DNA of 64,000 nucleotides from Firmicutes bacterium ADurb.Bin146 (GCA_002070475.1 MWDI01000057.1:93721-157720), one strand, 5' to 3'; shown: positions 36,384-46,531, counted from the first letter of the stretch. Notes: generated from the letters alone by a model not told the origin. Numbers and translations are program-made.

Positions 36384-38765
36384 TTATTTTAAATTTTTTT
36401 CTTTGAGGAAAACAACCGTTACTCCTGCTTCGCCTTCTCCATATGTTCCTAACCTGAATGATTTTATATATGGATGAGATTTAAGGTAATCATGTACTCC
36501 TTTTCGTAATGCTCCTGTTCCTTTACCATGTATGACTGACAATTCATGTAATCCAGAAAAATATCCTTGTTCAATAAATTTGTCTAGTTTTGACTCTGCC
36601 TCATATATTGTATTTCCTCTAATATCTATTTCCATTTTTGCTGGTCCTGAACTTTTTATGATATTTGTTTTAAGGCGGTCATTAATAGCTTTTTGTTCAT
36701 TAATTTTGAAAACATCCTTTATGTTAACAGTCATTTTAATAATACCTGCTTGAACTATAAGATCTCCGTTCTTATCAGGAGCTGTTAGAACATCAGCTTT
36801 TTGCTTTAAACTTCTTAACATAACCGAATCTCCACTTCTTATCTCATCAGAATAATTTTGATATTCAGTTTCTGTATCTGTTTCTTTAATATCGAAAAGT
36901 TCTCTTGTCTGACGAACTGCAGCTTTAAAATCGGCTTCAACTTTTGCGTTAACTGTTATATTATTCTTTTTAAGATTATCAATTTCGTTAACAAGCTCTT
37001 CAGCTTTATTCAGTGCTTTATCAATAAGTTTTTTTGCTTCCTTATTAGCTTTTTCAATAATTCTATCTTTTTCTTTGTCTATATTAGCTCTTTCAGTTTC
37101 TAATTCTTTCTTTATTTGTTCAATCTGATTTTTATATTCGCTGGCTTTTATACGTTCTTTCTCCATCTTTTGACGATTCTTCTCTAAAGCGAGTATAATA
37201 TTCTCATAGTCGCTATTTTTATTATCTATAGAATTGCTAGCTTTCTTAATTATGTCTTCGCTTAATCCAAGTCTTCTAGATATGTATAATGCATTACTTT
37301 TACCAGGAATTCCTATTAGAAGCCTATATGTAGGTTTAAGTGTTTTCACATCAAACTCACAGCTTGCGTTTTCTACATTCTCAGTTACAGAAGCATATGT
37401 CTTAAGCTCAGTATAATGAGTTGTAGCAACAGTAGTAATATTCTTTTCTCTTAATGTTTCGATAATAGCTAAAGCTAATGCAGATCCTTCTACAGGATCA
37501 GTGCCTGCACCAAGTTCATCTAACAGCACTAGACTGCCTGAATCAGCTTCCTTTAGTATTTGTATGAGATTAGTCATATGCGATGAAAAAGTACTCAAAT
37601 TTTGCTCTATGCTTTGTTCATCACCTACATCAACATAAATACTATCAAAAACACTAATTTCACTACCATTGTTAGCTGGTATCGCAAGTCCTGATTGTGC
37701 CATAGCAGTCAATAGACCTACAGTTTTTAATGTAACTGTTTTTCCACCGGTATTTGGACCTGTGATTACAAGTATCCTATAGTCATAACCTATTTTAAAA
37801 TCTATAGGTACAACAATATCTTTTGATATTAAAGGATGCTTTGCATTGATAAGATTTATTCTTTTTTCGGTGTTTATATTAGGTACTACTCCATTATATG
37901 CAAAAGCATAAGAAGCCTTTGCGAAAGCAACATCCAAATACCTGCAAGTACTAAAGTTATTCATAATTTCATCAATATACAATGCGCATTGTTCGGATAG
38001 TTGTCTGAGAATTCTTTCTATTTCTTTTTTTTCTTCAGTAATAAGTTCACGTATCTTGTTGTTTAAGTTAACAATTTCAATAGGCTCTATAAAAAGAGTA
38101 GAACCAGTCTGAGATGTATCATGAACTACGCCTTTGATTTCATTTCTATACTCATTTTTTACTGGTATTACATATCTGTCCTGACGTATAGTTATTATAT
38201 TATCTTGTAGATATTTCTTGTACCTTTCACTTCTAGTAAAAGATAAAAGCTTGTCTTTTATAGCATCCTGATTTTTAAAAATTGTTTTTCTTATTCTCAT
38301 AAGCTCTGTGGATGCATCATCTGCAATTTCATCTTCTGATAATATACATCTACGTATTTCTGCTTCTATATCATATAATGGAACTATATTATCTATTTTT
38401 GTCTTGATATCATCCTCTGAGTTTGTACAATATTGACTTACACCTTCAGCTGTTTCAAATACTTTCCTTGCCAAATATGAGTTATCCCTTATAATAATAA
38501 GTTCTTTATTATTCAGGATACCTTTCAATCTCAATCTCTTAGTTATTTTATCAGTATCTTCTAAACCTTCAAAATTTGGCTTACCTTTTGCTTTAATAAA
38601 ATAAATTGCTGACTCAAGCTCGTTAAGAGTCGAATTAATTAGGTCGTAATCATCTGAAGGACGAATTGACTCTATATATGCTTTACCTGGTATTGAATCT
38701 GCATAATTTGCTAATAATAAAATAATTTTATCATATTCTATTTTTTTTAAGTACTTCTCATCCAT
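36384..38765 (-). CDS. mutS2: MutS2 family endonuclease/ATPase
   Basis: A 793-residue MutS2 protein. It lacks the mismatch-recognition domains of MutS and holds the core/lever helices (1-300), the ATPase with Walker A ITGPNTGGKTVTLKT near 333, Walker B VLLDELGAGTDP near 410, a long coiled coil (about 510-620, rich in Lys/Glu) and a C-terminal Smr nuclease domain with DIRG near 715 and HGKGTGALRKG. MutS2 has been linked to suppression of recombination and to rescue of collided ribosomes. Its start overlaps the sugar isomerase gene end by 8 bp. Confidence 0.95.
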   Translation of the reverse strand: MDEKYLKKIEYDKIILLLANYADSIPGKAYIESIRPSDDYDLINSTLNELESAIYFIKAKGKPNFEGLEDTDKITKRLRLKGILNNKELIIIRDNSYLARKVFETAEGVSQYCTNSEDDIKTKIDNIVPLYDIEAEIRRCILSEDEIADDASTELMRIRKTIFKNQDAIKDKLLSFTRSERYKKYLQDNIITIRQDRYVIPVKNEYRNEIKGVVHDTSQTGSTLFIEPIEIVNLNNKIRELITEEKKEIERILRQLSEQCALYIDEIMNNFSTCRYLDVAFAKASYAFAYNGVVPNINTEKRINLINAKHPLISKDIVVPIDFKIGYDYRILVITGPNTGGKTVTLKTVGLLTAMAQSGLAIPANNGSEISVFDSIYVDVGDEQSIEQNLSTFSSHMTNLIQILKEADSGSLVLLDELGAGTDPVEGSALALAIIETLREKNITTVATTHYTELKTYASVTENVENASCEFDVKTLKPTYRLLIGIPGKSNALYISRRLGLSEDIIKKASNSIDNKNSDYENIILALEKNRQKMEKERIKASEYKNQIEQIKKELETERANIDKEKDRIIEKANKEAKKLIDKALNKAEELVNEIDNLKKNNITVNAKVEADFKAAVRQTRELFDIKETDTETEYQNYSDEIRSGDSVMLRSLKQKADVLTAPDKNGDLIVQAGIIKMTVNIKDVFKINEQKAINDRLKTNIIKSSGPAKMEIDIRGNTIYEAESKLDKFIEQGYFSGLHELSVIHGKGTGALRKGVHDYLKSHPYIKSFRLGTYGEGEAGVTVVFLKEKNLK

Positions 38766-39522
38766 TCTTATTAGCCAATATTTTTTTTAGTACATCGACA
38801 TCTTCGATATAAGATTCAATTTTATTATCTTTGACGAATTCTATCAATGCTATTATTTCATGATTCTTTACTATGTCCAAATATTGTTCTAGTTGTTCTT
38901 TCATATCATATAGCAAAAGATATCCATTCTGGACTTGATTTGATATATGAAGGTTTTTTAAATAAGGCTTGAATCTATTCAGAGTCTGTATGTTCTCTTC
39001 AAAACTGAGACTGACTTGAGCTTGCCAGTACATATGTACATTTTTTCTGCCTATATCTTTTATAAACATTAATGCATTATCTGTATCGTCTGTAAGCGTC
39101 CTTTGATGATGCTCAAATGAGATTGACATTTTATATGAATCGGCATAATCAGCTATTTTACGTATCTCTTCTATTATAGTATTATACTCATACGAATCCT
39201 TTTTAATATCAAATGATGATTTATCATAAGCCCATATTCTGATAGTATCACAATGCAGTTTCAATGAAATATTGAGTATTTTTATAAACTCATCCATATA
39301 TTCACCGTTATATGTGCCTGCTTTATAATATGAACCAAATGAACAGCATTTTATGTTATTCTTAATGCATAATTCATATATATAAGAGGCATCATCCTCG
39401 TTCTTAACGTGTACATCCCCACCCCACTCAATGTTATAAATACCAGTATTTTTTGCTAAATTAATAATTTCTTCAACTGATAATTTGCGAAATGTTACCG
39501 AAGTAAGTCCTAGACTGATCAT
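38758..39522 (-). CDS. Sugar phosphate isomerase/epimerase family protein (TIM barrel)
   Basis: A 254-residue xylose-isomerase-like TIM-barrel protein (AP endonuclease 2 superfamily). It begins with a strand LGLTSVTFRKLSVEEII and has the GIYNIEWGGDVHV, DTIRIWAYDKSS, MSISFEHHQRTLTDD, NVHMYWQAQ and LHISNQ segments that carry the family's acidic and histidine metal ligands. Substrate is unknown; relatives act on inositol, erythrulose or other sugar acids. It lies between a membrane protein gene (4-bp overlap) and mutS2 (8-bp overlap), so it is translated in a tightly packed operon. Confidence 0.85.
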   Translation of the reverse strand: MISLGLTSVTFRKLSVEEIINLAKNTGIYNIEWGGDVHVKNEDDASYIYELCIKNNIKCCSFGSYYKAGTYNGEYMDEFIKILNISLKLHCDTIRIWAYDKSSFDIKKDSYEYNTIIEEIRKIADYADSYKMSISFEHHQRTLTDDTDNALMFIKDIGRKNVHMYWQAQVSLSFEENIQTLNRFKPYLKNLHISNQVQNGYLLLYDMKEQLEQYLDIVKNHEIIALIEFVKDNKIESYIEDVDVLKKILANKNG

Positions 39523-40034
39523 TTAATATACCTCTTAATCTTGTTTATATAAAAATCTGAAAAGCTACTATACATAATATCATAAAGTATGAAAACAACT
39601 AATGAAATCCCAAATACTATCCAAATATTATACTTAAGCATTATAGCAGGAACAATTCCTGTAAATATTGCAGCAAAATACATATTAATAAAAAATACTA
39701 TACTAAAGTATATAAGCTTGACTATCATAATAAGAATTCTTGATTTGATTTTTTCAATTAGATGTTTTATCAGACCGTAAATACCGAAGAATGAATAAAA
39801 TAACAATAATAATATTTTATCTATAGGCATAATTAAAGAAAGAATGAAGGCTGAAATAGTAAAAATAATACCCTGTTTTGGACCATATTCAATTATTATA
39901 ATTCCTAGCACCAAACTAGCTAAAAAATAGAAAGCTAACTGATATCCGGGAACTATTGTCCTTAAATATATTAGAATCATCATTATCGCAAGAAGAATTG
40001 CGCTTCTTGCAAGTTTTTTACTTTTTTCTCTCAT
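39519..40034 (-). CDS. Integral membrane protein, possibly ECF transporter S-like
   Basis: A 171-residue protein with a basic N-terminus (MREKSKKLARSAILLAI) and about five hydrophobic segments at roughly 10-27, 32-50, 55-78, 82-115 and 125-155. The opening, with SAILLAI followed by short helices and EYGPKQGII, resembles substrate-binding (S) subunits of ECF vitamin transporters or DUF2232 proteins, but I cannot assign it. I place the start at ATG 40034; the frame continues upstream into the DnaJ-like gene, where it would be an overlapping artefact. It overlaps the sugar isomerase gene by four bases. Confidence 0.7.
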   Translation of the reverse strand: MREKSKKLARSAILLAIMMILIYLRTIVPGYQLAFYFLASLVLGIIIIEYGPKQGIIFTISAFILSLIMPIDKILLLLFYSFFGIYGLIKHLIEKIKSRILIMIVKLIYFSIVFFINMYFAAIFTGIVPAIMLKYNIWIVFGISLVVFILYDIMYSSFSDFYINKIKRYIK

Positions 40035-40047
40035 AATATTGCTCGCT

Positions 40048-40620
40048 TTATCTGCAGCATATGCTAGCACATAGCATACACTGGCATAGTCTGCAAAAGT
40101 CATCATCTGCAGAGTTGTACCCTCTTGTATATACATTACCTCTATACGCATTTGCTGTACTTCTTGTTTGTGAGTATGCAGTTGCATATTCTGGATTTGA
40201 AGGTTCCATCATGTATGCTTTTTCAAAATATGAGTATGCTTGATCATACCATCCTTGCTTTTGAAATACCACGCCTCTCAAATAATGCCATTCTGCATTT
40301 CTATTTGTAGAATTCCTTAATATGTTATCAGCAGTTGCATAATCGTTTTTTGCTATGTGTTGTCTTACTTCAGCATAACTTCCTTTGTAATTTCCTTCAT
40401 CGTATGTATACCCATAGTCCTTGCTTTTTCGGTTTTTTACAATAGTATCATATGCTTCATTTACTTGCTGAAGCTTTTCGTTTGCAAGGTCTTTCAAATC
40501 ACTGTCCATATATTTATCAGGATGATACTTCTTAACCAATTCTCTATATGCTTTTTTTATAGTTTCATCACTATCATTGCGATTTACTCCGAGCACTTTG
40601 TATGGATCTGTAATAGCCAA
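40048..40620 (-). CDS. J-domain protein with TPR-like region
   Basis: A 190-residue protein. Residues 1-65 form a J domain (DPYKVLGVNRNDSDETIKK, the HPD tripeptide in KYHPDKYMD, and YDTIVKNRK), able to stimulate DnaK ATPase. The middle (about 78-150) has two TPR-like helix pairs with ADNILRNST and AEWHYLRGVVFQKQGW. The tail ends in a cysteine-rich CRLCQCMLCASICCR, which suggests metal binding or membrane attachment. The start is TTG 40620, nine bases after GGAG. It directly follows the DUF5685 gene by 1 bp, a pairing common in Clostridia. Confidence 0.9.
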   Translation of the reverse strand: MAITDPYKVLGVNRNDSDETIKKAYRELVKKYHPDKYMDSDLKDLANEKLQQVNEAYDTIVKNRKSKDYGYTYDEGNYKGSYAEVRQHIAKNDYATADNILRNSTNRNAEWHYLRGVVFQKQGWYDQAYSYFEKAYMMEPSNPEYATAYSQTRSTANAYRGNVYTRGYNSADDDFCRLCQCMLCASICCR

Positions 40621-40621
40621 T

Positions 40622-41488
40622 TTATTTATCTCCGTTCAATATTTTTTCTGTCCTGTCGTAAAGACCTTCATATATAATATTCTCAACAATAGGATCTTTA
40701 AATTCCTCTTCAATTTCCTCATATAAATCAGATGCTGCTTTTAAAGGAGCATATAGGATAAATGAAGTTCTTTCCTTAATCTCATTTTTAAATATTTGAA
40801 TATCTTTGTCTTTTTGATAATTAAATCTAGTAAGATACGGATTAAACATATCCTTCTTAATGTCCTTTTCAATATCATCAAACGCGTCAGCAGAATACAC
40901 CCATTTTCCTACATTATAAGCTATCTTTGATGCGATATCTCTAAGCTGCTCATCAACATCATTTAACTTATAAAGGCATATATCCTGAATAATCCTAGCA
41001 TAGTTTTCTGCAACTTCATCAATGTTGTCACATTTTTCTTTCTCGAGATTTGCTATTTGATTTAAATGCGAATCAATATTTTGGGTAAGTTCACAATATT
41101 TTTTTCTTAACTTCTTACTATAGGCACGCATAATTTTTTCTGATGAACTATGAAATAAATTATTCTCATCCTTAACATTATCAAGTAATTTCATATATGA
41201 TAAATAAATATTCATATCAGCAATAAAATCTATTGTACTGCTTTGTATAATTTTTTTCTTTTTTAGTACAGGATGAACAATACATCGAAAATCAGCATAT
41301 TCAAGTGGTAATTTTAATATGGAATCAATGAATACGGTTAAAAATACGCAGTCATAATTTAATGTAAGTCTTGGTATTTGACCCCATCTGTCTTTTATGG
41401 AATGACAAATTCCGCAATAGTAAGCATTATACTTAATATATTCCTTCATTTTTAATTCAGGCGGATAAGTTTTAATATATCCTATCAA
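40622..41488 (-). CDS. DUF5685 family protein
   Basis: A 288-residue protein of the DUF5685 family, recognised from its start (IGYIKTYPPELKMKEY), the YYCGICHSIKDRWG cysteine pair, LNYDCVFLTVF and the later WVYSADAFDDIEKDIKK, which resembles the helical bundle of prenyl-synthase-like folds. The family's function is unknown. The DDIEKD aspartates are like a metal site, but this is only a visual impression. The start is TTG 41488, about seven bases after AGGAGG. It sits right after pgsA and before the J-domain gene, with 1-bp gaps on both sides. Confidence 0.88.
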   Translation of the reverse strand: MIGYIKTYPPELKMKEYIKYNAYYCGICHSIKDRWGQIPRLTLNYDCVFLTVFIDSILKLPLEYADFRCIVHPVLKKKKIIQSSTIDFIADMNIYLSYMKLLDNVKDENNLFHSSSEKIMRAYSKKLRKKYCELTQNIDSHLNQIANLEKEKCDNIDEVAENYARIIQDICLYKLNDVDEQLRDIASKIAYNVGKWVYSADAFDDIEKDIKKDMFNPYLTRFNYQKDKDIQIFKNEIKERTSFILYAPLKAASDLYEEIEEEFKDPIVENIIYEGLYDRTEKILNGDK

Positions 41489-41489
41489 T

Positions 41490-42032
41490 TTATGCCTCCT
41501 TTTTTTGATTTTTCATCTTCTTCAATTCTTTTAAACTTAATACTGCATACCCGATTAAAGACGTTATTTGTAGCGCCATTGCTATCATCATCAGCATATT
41601 TGTGATATTCATACTTAAACTGAACAATATACATACAGCTATTATTACATTTAAAATTAACGCTGAAAGTTTGCCGAACCATTTTGATGAAACAGTAAAG
41701 TTATATATAAGCTTGTACAGCAATCCTCCGATAACTAATATAAAATCCTTTATAAACAACATAATCATTATCCATGCTTTCAATCTGCCTAAAAGAAAAA
41801 GAAGTACTATTGCGGAAATCTGCATTAGCTTATCTGCAAAAGGATCAGCAAGTTTTCCAAAATTGCTGATCGCATTAAGCTTTCTTGCCAGATATCCATC
41901 AACTACATCAGATAATGCTGCAACAATAAACACCAGTCCTGCTGCAAAATCATTTTCATTCCAAAGAAAATAACAAAATACAGGAATGAGGCATAGTCTA
42001 GTAAGCGTAATTATATTTGGTATATGTTTCAT
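41490..42032 (-). CDS. pgsA: CDP-diacylglycerol-glycerol-3-phosphate 3-phosphatidyltransferase
   Basis: PgsA commits CDP-diacylglycerol to phosphatidylglycerol and cardiolipin. The 180-residue membrane protein starts MKHIPNIITLTRLCLIP and holds the CDP-alcohol motif D-G-x2-A-R-x8-G-x3-D-x3-D, here DVVDGYLARKLNAISNFG followed by KLADPFADK, around residues 48-73. Six hydrophobic segments follow the family plan. ATG 42032 is preceded by AGGAGG at only three bases, and starts 8 bp inside the end of the pfkA gene region. The frame is open for six residues more. Confidence 0.95.
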   Translation of the reverse strand: MKHIPNIITLTRLCLIPVFCYFLWNENDFAAGLVFIVAALSDVVDGYLARKLNAISNFGKLADPFADKLMQISAIVLLFLLGRLKAWIMIMLFIKDFILVIGGLLYKLIYNFTVSSKWFGKLSALILNVIIAVCILFSLSMNITNMLMMIAMALQITSLIGYAVLSLKELKKMKNQKKEA

Positions 42033-42039
42033 TATCCTC

Positions 42040-43008
42040 CTACATTGCAAGTATCTTAGCTACATTTACATCATACTCGAATGATGCTTTTTCCATTTTT
42101 AGTGCTTCTTCAATATCAATATCAACTATTTTGTTATCTATTAGGCATATTGCTTTATTGAATCTTTCTTCATTCAATATCTCAATAGCTTTAAATCCCA
42201 TCATACTTGCCATAACCCTATCTCTTGCTGAAGGGCTTCCGCCTCTTTGTATATACCCTAATATAGTGCAGACCGTACGTATACCTGTTGTTTCTTCGAT
42301 ATCTTTACATATTTTTGCTGTATCCCCTACTCCTTCTGCAATTACTATACAGTGATCTCTCTTGCCTCTGTTTCTACCCTCCATTATAGGTTTAATGATA
42401 TCGGTCTGGAAGTTGTATTTATGTTCAGGAATTACTATAGCATCTGCTCCACCAGCGATACCGTCATTTATTGCAATATAACCTGCGTGACGTCCCATAA
42501 CTTCAATAACAGCTACTCTTTCATGTGAATAAGCAGTATCTCTTAATTTATCTATTGCAGAAAGTGCCGTGTTTAGTGCTGTATCATAACCTATACAGTA
42601 TTCAGTAGATGAAACATCATTATCAATAGTAGCTGGAATTACTACACATTTCATACCCTCATGTGTAAAATCTAAAGCTCCTCTGTATGAACCATCACCG
42701 CCAATTACAACTAGAGCTTCTATTCCAAAAACCTTGCACATTTCTAGTGCTCTTTCTCTAAATATTTTTTCTTTGAATCTTTCTGATCTTGCTGTTCTGA
42801 TAATTGTACCACCTCTTTGCAATATGCCAGAAACACTTCTTGCAGTTAATTTTTCAAACTCTCCATTAATCAGACCTTCATAACCCCTGTTTATACCATA
42901 TGTGGTCATGTTATATGCAATTCCTGCTCTTACAACAGCTCTTAAAGCTGCATTCATTCCTGGTGCATCGCCTCCACTTGTTAACACGCCTATTGTCTTT
43001 ATACTCAT
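42040..43008 (-). CDS. pfkA: ATP-dependent 6-phosphofructokinase
   Basis: Pfk phosphorylates fructose-6-phosphate, the committed step of glycolysis. The 322-residue product has GGDAPGMNAALR (12-23) with the ATP site, VVIGGDGSYRGA near 100, PATIDNDVSSTEYCIGYDTA with the catalytic aspartates, the VEVMGRHAG substrate loop, and ILGYIQRGGSPSARDR. The allosteric-site Arg residues of the bacterial PfkA type are present. The Gly after GGD and the GDGS motif indicate use of ATP rather than PPi. AGGAG precedes the ATG. It follows dnaE in the operon. Confidence 0.97.
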   Translation of the reverse strand: MSIKTIGVLTSGGDAPGMNAALRAVVRAGIAYNMTTYGINRGYEGLINGEFEKLTARSVSGILQRGGTIIRTARSERFKEKIFRERALEMCKVFGIEALVVIGGDGSYRGALDFTHEGMKCVVIPATIDNDVSSTEYCIGYDTALNTALSAIDKLRDTAYSHERVAVIEVMGRHAGYIAINDGIAGGADAIVIPEHKYNFQTDIIKPIMEGRNRGKRDHCIVIAEGVGDTAKICKDIEETTGIRTVCTILGYIQRGGSPSARDRVMASMMGFKAIEILNEERFNKAICLIDNKIVDIDIEEALKMEKASFEYDVNVAKILAM

Positions 43009-43042
43009 TTTTTATCTCCTGATTTAAAATATTATCACAAAT

Positions 43043-46000
43043 TTATTTAAATACCATATTTTCTTTTCCGAATATGTCTGCCATTTCTGATACCACTTCA
43101 CTATCTTGATTATATGTCATGGTTTTCACTCTTTTACTTCCATCAACATTTTTTACAACTATTAATGTGGAATTTCCTGTAAAGTATTTTACAAAAGCTT
43201 CAAAACAGGAAAGATTAATATTGTTACCATTTATATAAAGTTTTTTATTTCCGATCAGATCAGTTTCTTGAACTGCTTGTTCATAATCAGAACTGTCTTC
43301 GCTTGTATTATCAATAACAGCTATACAATCATCCTTCTTGATATTTAGTTCGGAAATATCCTCGGCAATAAGTTTCACTGTATCTTGTTTTAAGCTAATC
43401 CTTCCATTGATTATTATCTTCTTTTCAGGTATTAGTAAAGAAGCATATTTTTCTAATGTTCTAGGAAACACTATTACTTCCAAAGTATCATATAAATCTT
43501 CAATAATTAAGAATGCCATCATTTCATTATTTTTTGTTAGTTTTCTCTGTATGCTGTTTATTATTCCTGCTACTTTTACTTTTTCATTGTCATTAAGCCC
43601 TGTATGGTCCTCTTCTTCAGAATCGATATTTTTACAGCTGCATTTAAAAAGATTCATTTCTTTTAGTACGACTCTGTATTCATCTAAAGGATTTCCTGTC
43701 ATGTAAAGACCAAGAACCTCTTTTTCCATAATCAGCTTTTTCGATAAGTCAAATTCGTCTCTTTTCTTAATGTCGTAATCATACTCTGTAGCATCGTCCA
43801 TCAACGCAAAAAGTGACATCTGACCTTCCAGGTTTTTCTTCTGTTGTTCGCTTATTGAATCCACGACTTCCTCATAACAGCTATAAAGTTCACATCTATT
43901 CTTGCCGAGCCCGTCAAAAGCTCCAGCTTTTATAAAGCCTTCTAAACATTTTTTATTTACATCACTTTTATTAATTCTTTTTACAAAATCAATAAAACTC
44001 TTGAATAACCCTTCATCATTTCGGTTTTTAACTATTGTTTCACATGCTTTTATTCCTACTCCATTGATTGCTGCTAATGGATATCTTATATTTTTTCCCT
44101 CAACTGTAAATTTTGTATTACTTTTATTTATGCTCGGTGGAAGTACGCATATATTTATTGATTTACATTCTTCTATATATTCTGCAAGTTTTTCTCTGGC
44201 TGTTATAAAACTATTCATTGTAGCTGCCATGAATTCTACAGGATAATAGCATTTCAAAAAAGCTGTTTGATAGGAAATATACGCATAAGCTACCCCATGA
44301 GATTTATTAAATGCATAATTTCCAAAATCTATCATTTCATCAAATACTTTGTTTGCAACAGATGTTGGCACTTTATTTTTTTCTGCTCCTTTTACGAAAT
44401 TATCTTTCTCCTTTAAAAGAGCTGACATTTTCTTTTTTGCCATCATTTTTCTTACAAGATCAGATCCGCCCATTGAATATCCAGCCATATCACGGCAGAT
44501 TTGCATTATCTGTTCTTGATAAATCATACACCCATATGTATCTTTAAGTATTGGTTTTAGTATCTCATGCTCATATACAGTACCTTCTGGATTGTTCTTG
44601 TTCCTTAAACACATGTCTATAAACTGCATAGGACCAGGTCTGTATATCGATATTCCCAATGTAATATCTTCAATGGATTCAGGTTTAAATCTTTTCATGA
44701 AATCTGTCATTCCAGCACTTTCTAATTGGAATATTCCTGAAGTATTGCCTAAAGATATGTATTCAAAAACATTTTTATCATTGTATTCCATACTATCAAA
44801 ATCAATTTCACGATTATGATTTATCTTTACTAAGTCAATACAGTCTTTAATAACAGTTAAAGTCCTTAATCCTAAAAAATCTACTTTTAGAAGTCCTAAT
44901 TCTTCAAGATTTTCCATTGGAAATTGAGTTACCATTGAATCATCATCAGATGTCTGTATGGGTATATATTCTTTAACCGGATTGTCAGTTATTACTACAC
45001 CTGCAGCATGTATGCCCGAATGTCTTGATATTCCTTCGAGTCTTCTTGCCATATCAATAAGTTCTTTTACTGAGGGGTCTGTTTCATATTCTTTAGCTAG
45101 TTCAGGATTTACCTCAAGAGCTTTATCTATCTTCATTTTTAGCTCATTTGGTATCATTTTGCTGATTTTGTCACATAATGCATATGGAAGATTTAATGCT
45201 CTCCCTACATCTTTTATAACTCCTCTTGCAGCCATAGTACCAAAAGTAATTATCTGACATACTTTATCTGAACCATATTTGTTTTTAACATAATCAATTA
45301 CTTCGGATCTTCTTTCGTAACAAAAATCCACATCAATATCGGGTAATGATATTCTGGCAGGATTTAAAAACCTTTCAAAAAGAAGATTATATTTTATTGG
45401 GTCCACATTTGTTATATTCATTGCATATGCTACTATACTTCCTGCAGCACTGCCTCTACCTGGACCAACAGGAATTCCATTTGTCTTAGCAAAATTTATA
45501 AAATCTGCAGTAATTAAAAAATAGTCAATATACTTCATATTATTTATTACTTCAAGTTCGTATTCGGCTCTTTGGATGTGTGTTTGAGTCAATTGATCTT
45601 TGTATCGTCTTCTTAGACCAGTAAATACAATATTTTTCATATATTCATAATGATCCGTATTTTCCGGTAAAGGAAACTTCGGTAAATGCATTTCATCTAA
45701 TTTAAAATTAACATTACACATATCAGCAATACGCTGTGTATTTGTAACAGCTTCTGGTATATTTGAAAAATCTCTTACCATTTCTTCTTTTGATTTAAAG
45801 TAAAACTCATCTGAAGGAAATCTCATCCGATTTTCTTCATCGACAGTTTTTGCTGTCTGTATACATAAAAGAAGATCATGAGCTTTTGCATCCTGTTTTT
45901 CTAGATAATGCACATCATTTGTTGCTACTAAAGGAATTTTAAGTTCATTTGAAAGTTTTATAAGTTGTTGATTAACTAAAGTTTGTTCAGGTATTTTATT

Positions 46001-46531
46001 ATATTGAAGCTCAAGATAGAAATTATCTTTCCCAAAAATATCAATATATTCTAGGGCTTTTGCTCTGGCTCTCTCATAATCCTTATCTAAAATTGCTTCA
46101 GGTATTTCTCCTGAAAGGCATGCGCTTAAAGCAATAACACCTTCACTGTATTCTCTTAATAATTCTTTATCAACTCTTGGCTTATAGTAGTAACCATCTA
46201 CAAATGAAGAGGATACAATCTTCATTATATTGTGAAGTCCATTATTGTCTTTTGCAAGTAAAACTAGATGCCCTTGTGTCGAATCTAATCCATGTACCTT
46301 ATCTGTTCTTTTCCTCCTAGCAGTATATACTTCGCATCCAATGATAGGTTTAATACCTACACTTATACAGCTTTTATATAACTGCAATATTCCGTACATC
46401 ACTCCATGATCAGTTATTGCAACTGCTTTCATACCCATTTCCTTAGCTTTACTGACCATGTCAGGTATTCTAGTAGAACCATCAAGTAAGCTAAATTCAG
46501 TATGTACATGAAGATGGACAAAATCAGTCAT
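43043..46531 (-). CDS. dnaE: DNA polymerase III alpha subunit DnaE
   Basis: This is the DnaE-type replicative polymerase, 1162 residues. The N-terminal PHP domain (1-200) has HVHTEFSLLDG and AITDHGVMYG metal ligands. The palm holds PDIDVDFCYERR near 400, with the catalytic aspartates, and GPGRGSAAGSIVAYA. Fingers (QEQIMQICRDMAGY, AFNKSHGVAYAYISY), the helix-hairpin-helix region and an OB fold (about 975-1060) follow. DnaE1 type length; in Firmicutes that also have PolC it extends RNA primers. It overlaps rdgB by eight bases. Confidence 0.97.
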   Translation of the reverse strand: MTDFVHLHVHTEFSLLDGSTRIPDMVSKAKEMGMKAVAITDHGVMYGILQLYKSCISVGIKPIIGCEVYTARRKRTDKVHGLDSTQGHLVLLAKDNNGLHNIMKIVSSSFVDGYYYKPRVDKELLREYSEGVIALSACLSGEIPEAILDKDYERARAKALEYIDIFGKDNFYLELQYNKIPEQTLVNQQLIKLSNELKIPLVATNDVHYLEKQDAKAHDLLLCIQTAKTVDEENRMRFPSDEFYFKSKEEMVRDFSNIPEAVTNTQRIADMCNVNFKLDEMHLPKFPLPENTDHYEYMKNIVFTGLRRRYKDQLTQTHIQRAEYELEVINNMKYIDYFLITADFINFAKTNGIPVGPGRGSAAGSIVAYAMNITNVDPIKYNLLFERFLNPARISLPDIDVDFCYERRSEVIDYVKNKYGSDKVCQIITFGTMAARGVIKDVGRALNLPYALCDKISKMIPNELKMKIDKALEVNPELAKEYETDPSVKELIDMARRLEGISRHSGIHAAGVVITDNPVKEYIPIQTSDDDSMVTQFPMENLEELGLLKVDFLGLRTLTVIKDCIDLVKINHNREIDFDSMEYNDKNVFEYISLGNTSGIFQLESAGMTDFMKRFKPESIEDITLGISIYRPGPMQFIDMCLRNKNNPEGTVYEHEILKPILKDTYGCMIYQEQIMQICRDMAGYSMGGSDLVRKMMAKKKMSALLKEKDNFVKGAEKNKVPTSVANKVFDEMIDFGNYAFNKSHGVAYAYISYQTAFLKCYYPVEFMAATMNSFITAREKLAEYIEECKSINICVLPPSINKSNTKFTVEGKNIRYPLAAINGVGIKACETIVKNRNDEGLFKSFIDFVKRINKSDVNKKCLEGFIKAGAFDGLGKNRCELYSCYEEVVDSISEQQKKNLEGQMSLFALMDDATEYDYDIKKRDEFDLSKKLIMEKEVLGLYMTGNPLDEYRVVLKEMNLFKCSCKNIDSEEEDHTGLNDNEKVKVAGIINSIQRKLTKNNEMMAFLIIEDLYDTLEVIVFPRTLEKYASLLIPEKKIIINGRISLKQDTVKLIAEDISELNIKKDDCIAVIDNTSEDSSDYEQAVQETDLIGNKKLYINGNNINLSCFEAFVKYFTGNSTLIVVKNVDGSKRVKTMTYNQDSEVVSEMADIFGKENMVFK

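Noticed and set aside
40034..40187. Longer N-terminus for the membrane protein at 39519
   Set aside because: The extra 51 codons lie within the J-domain gene in another frame and give a polar sequence unlike the rest.
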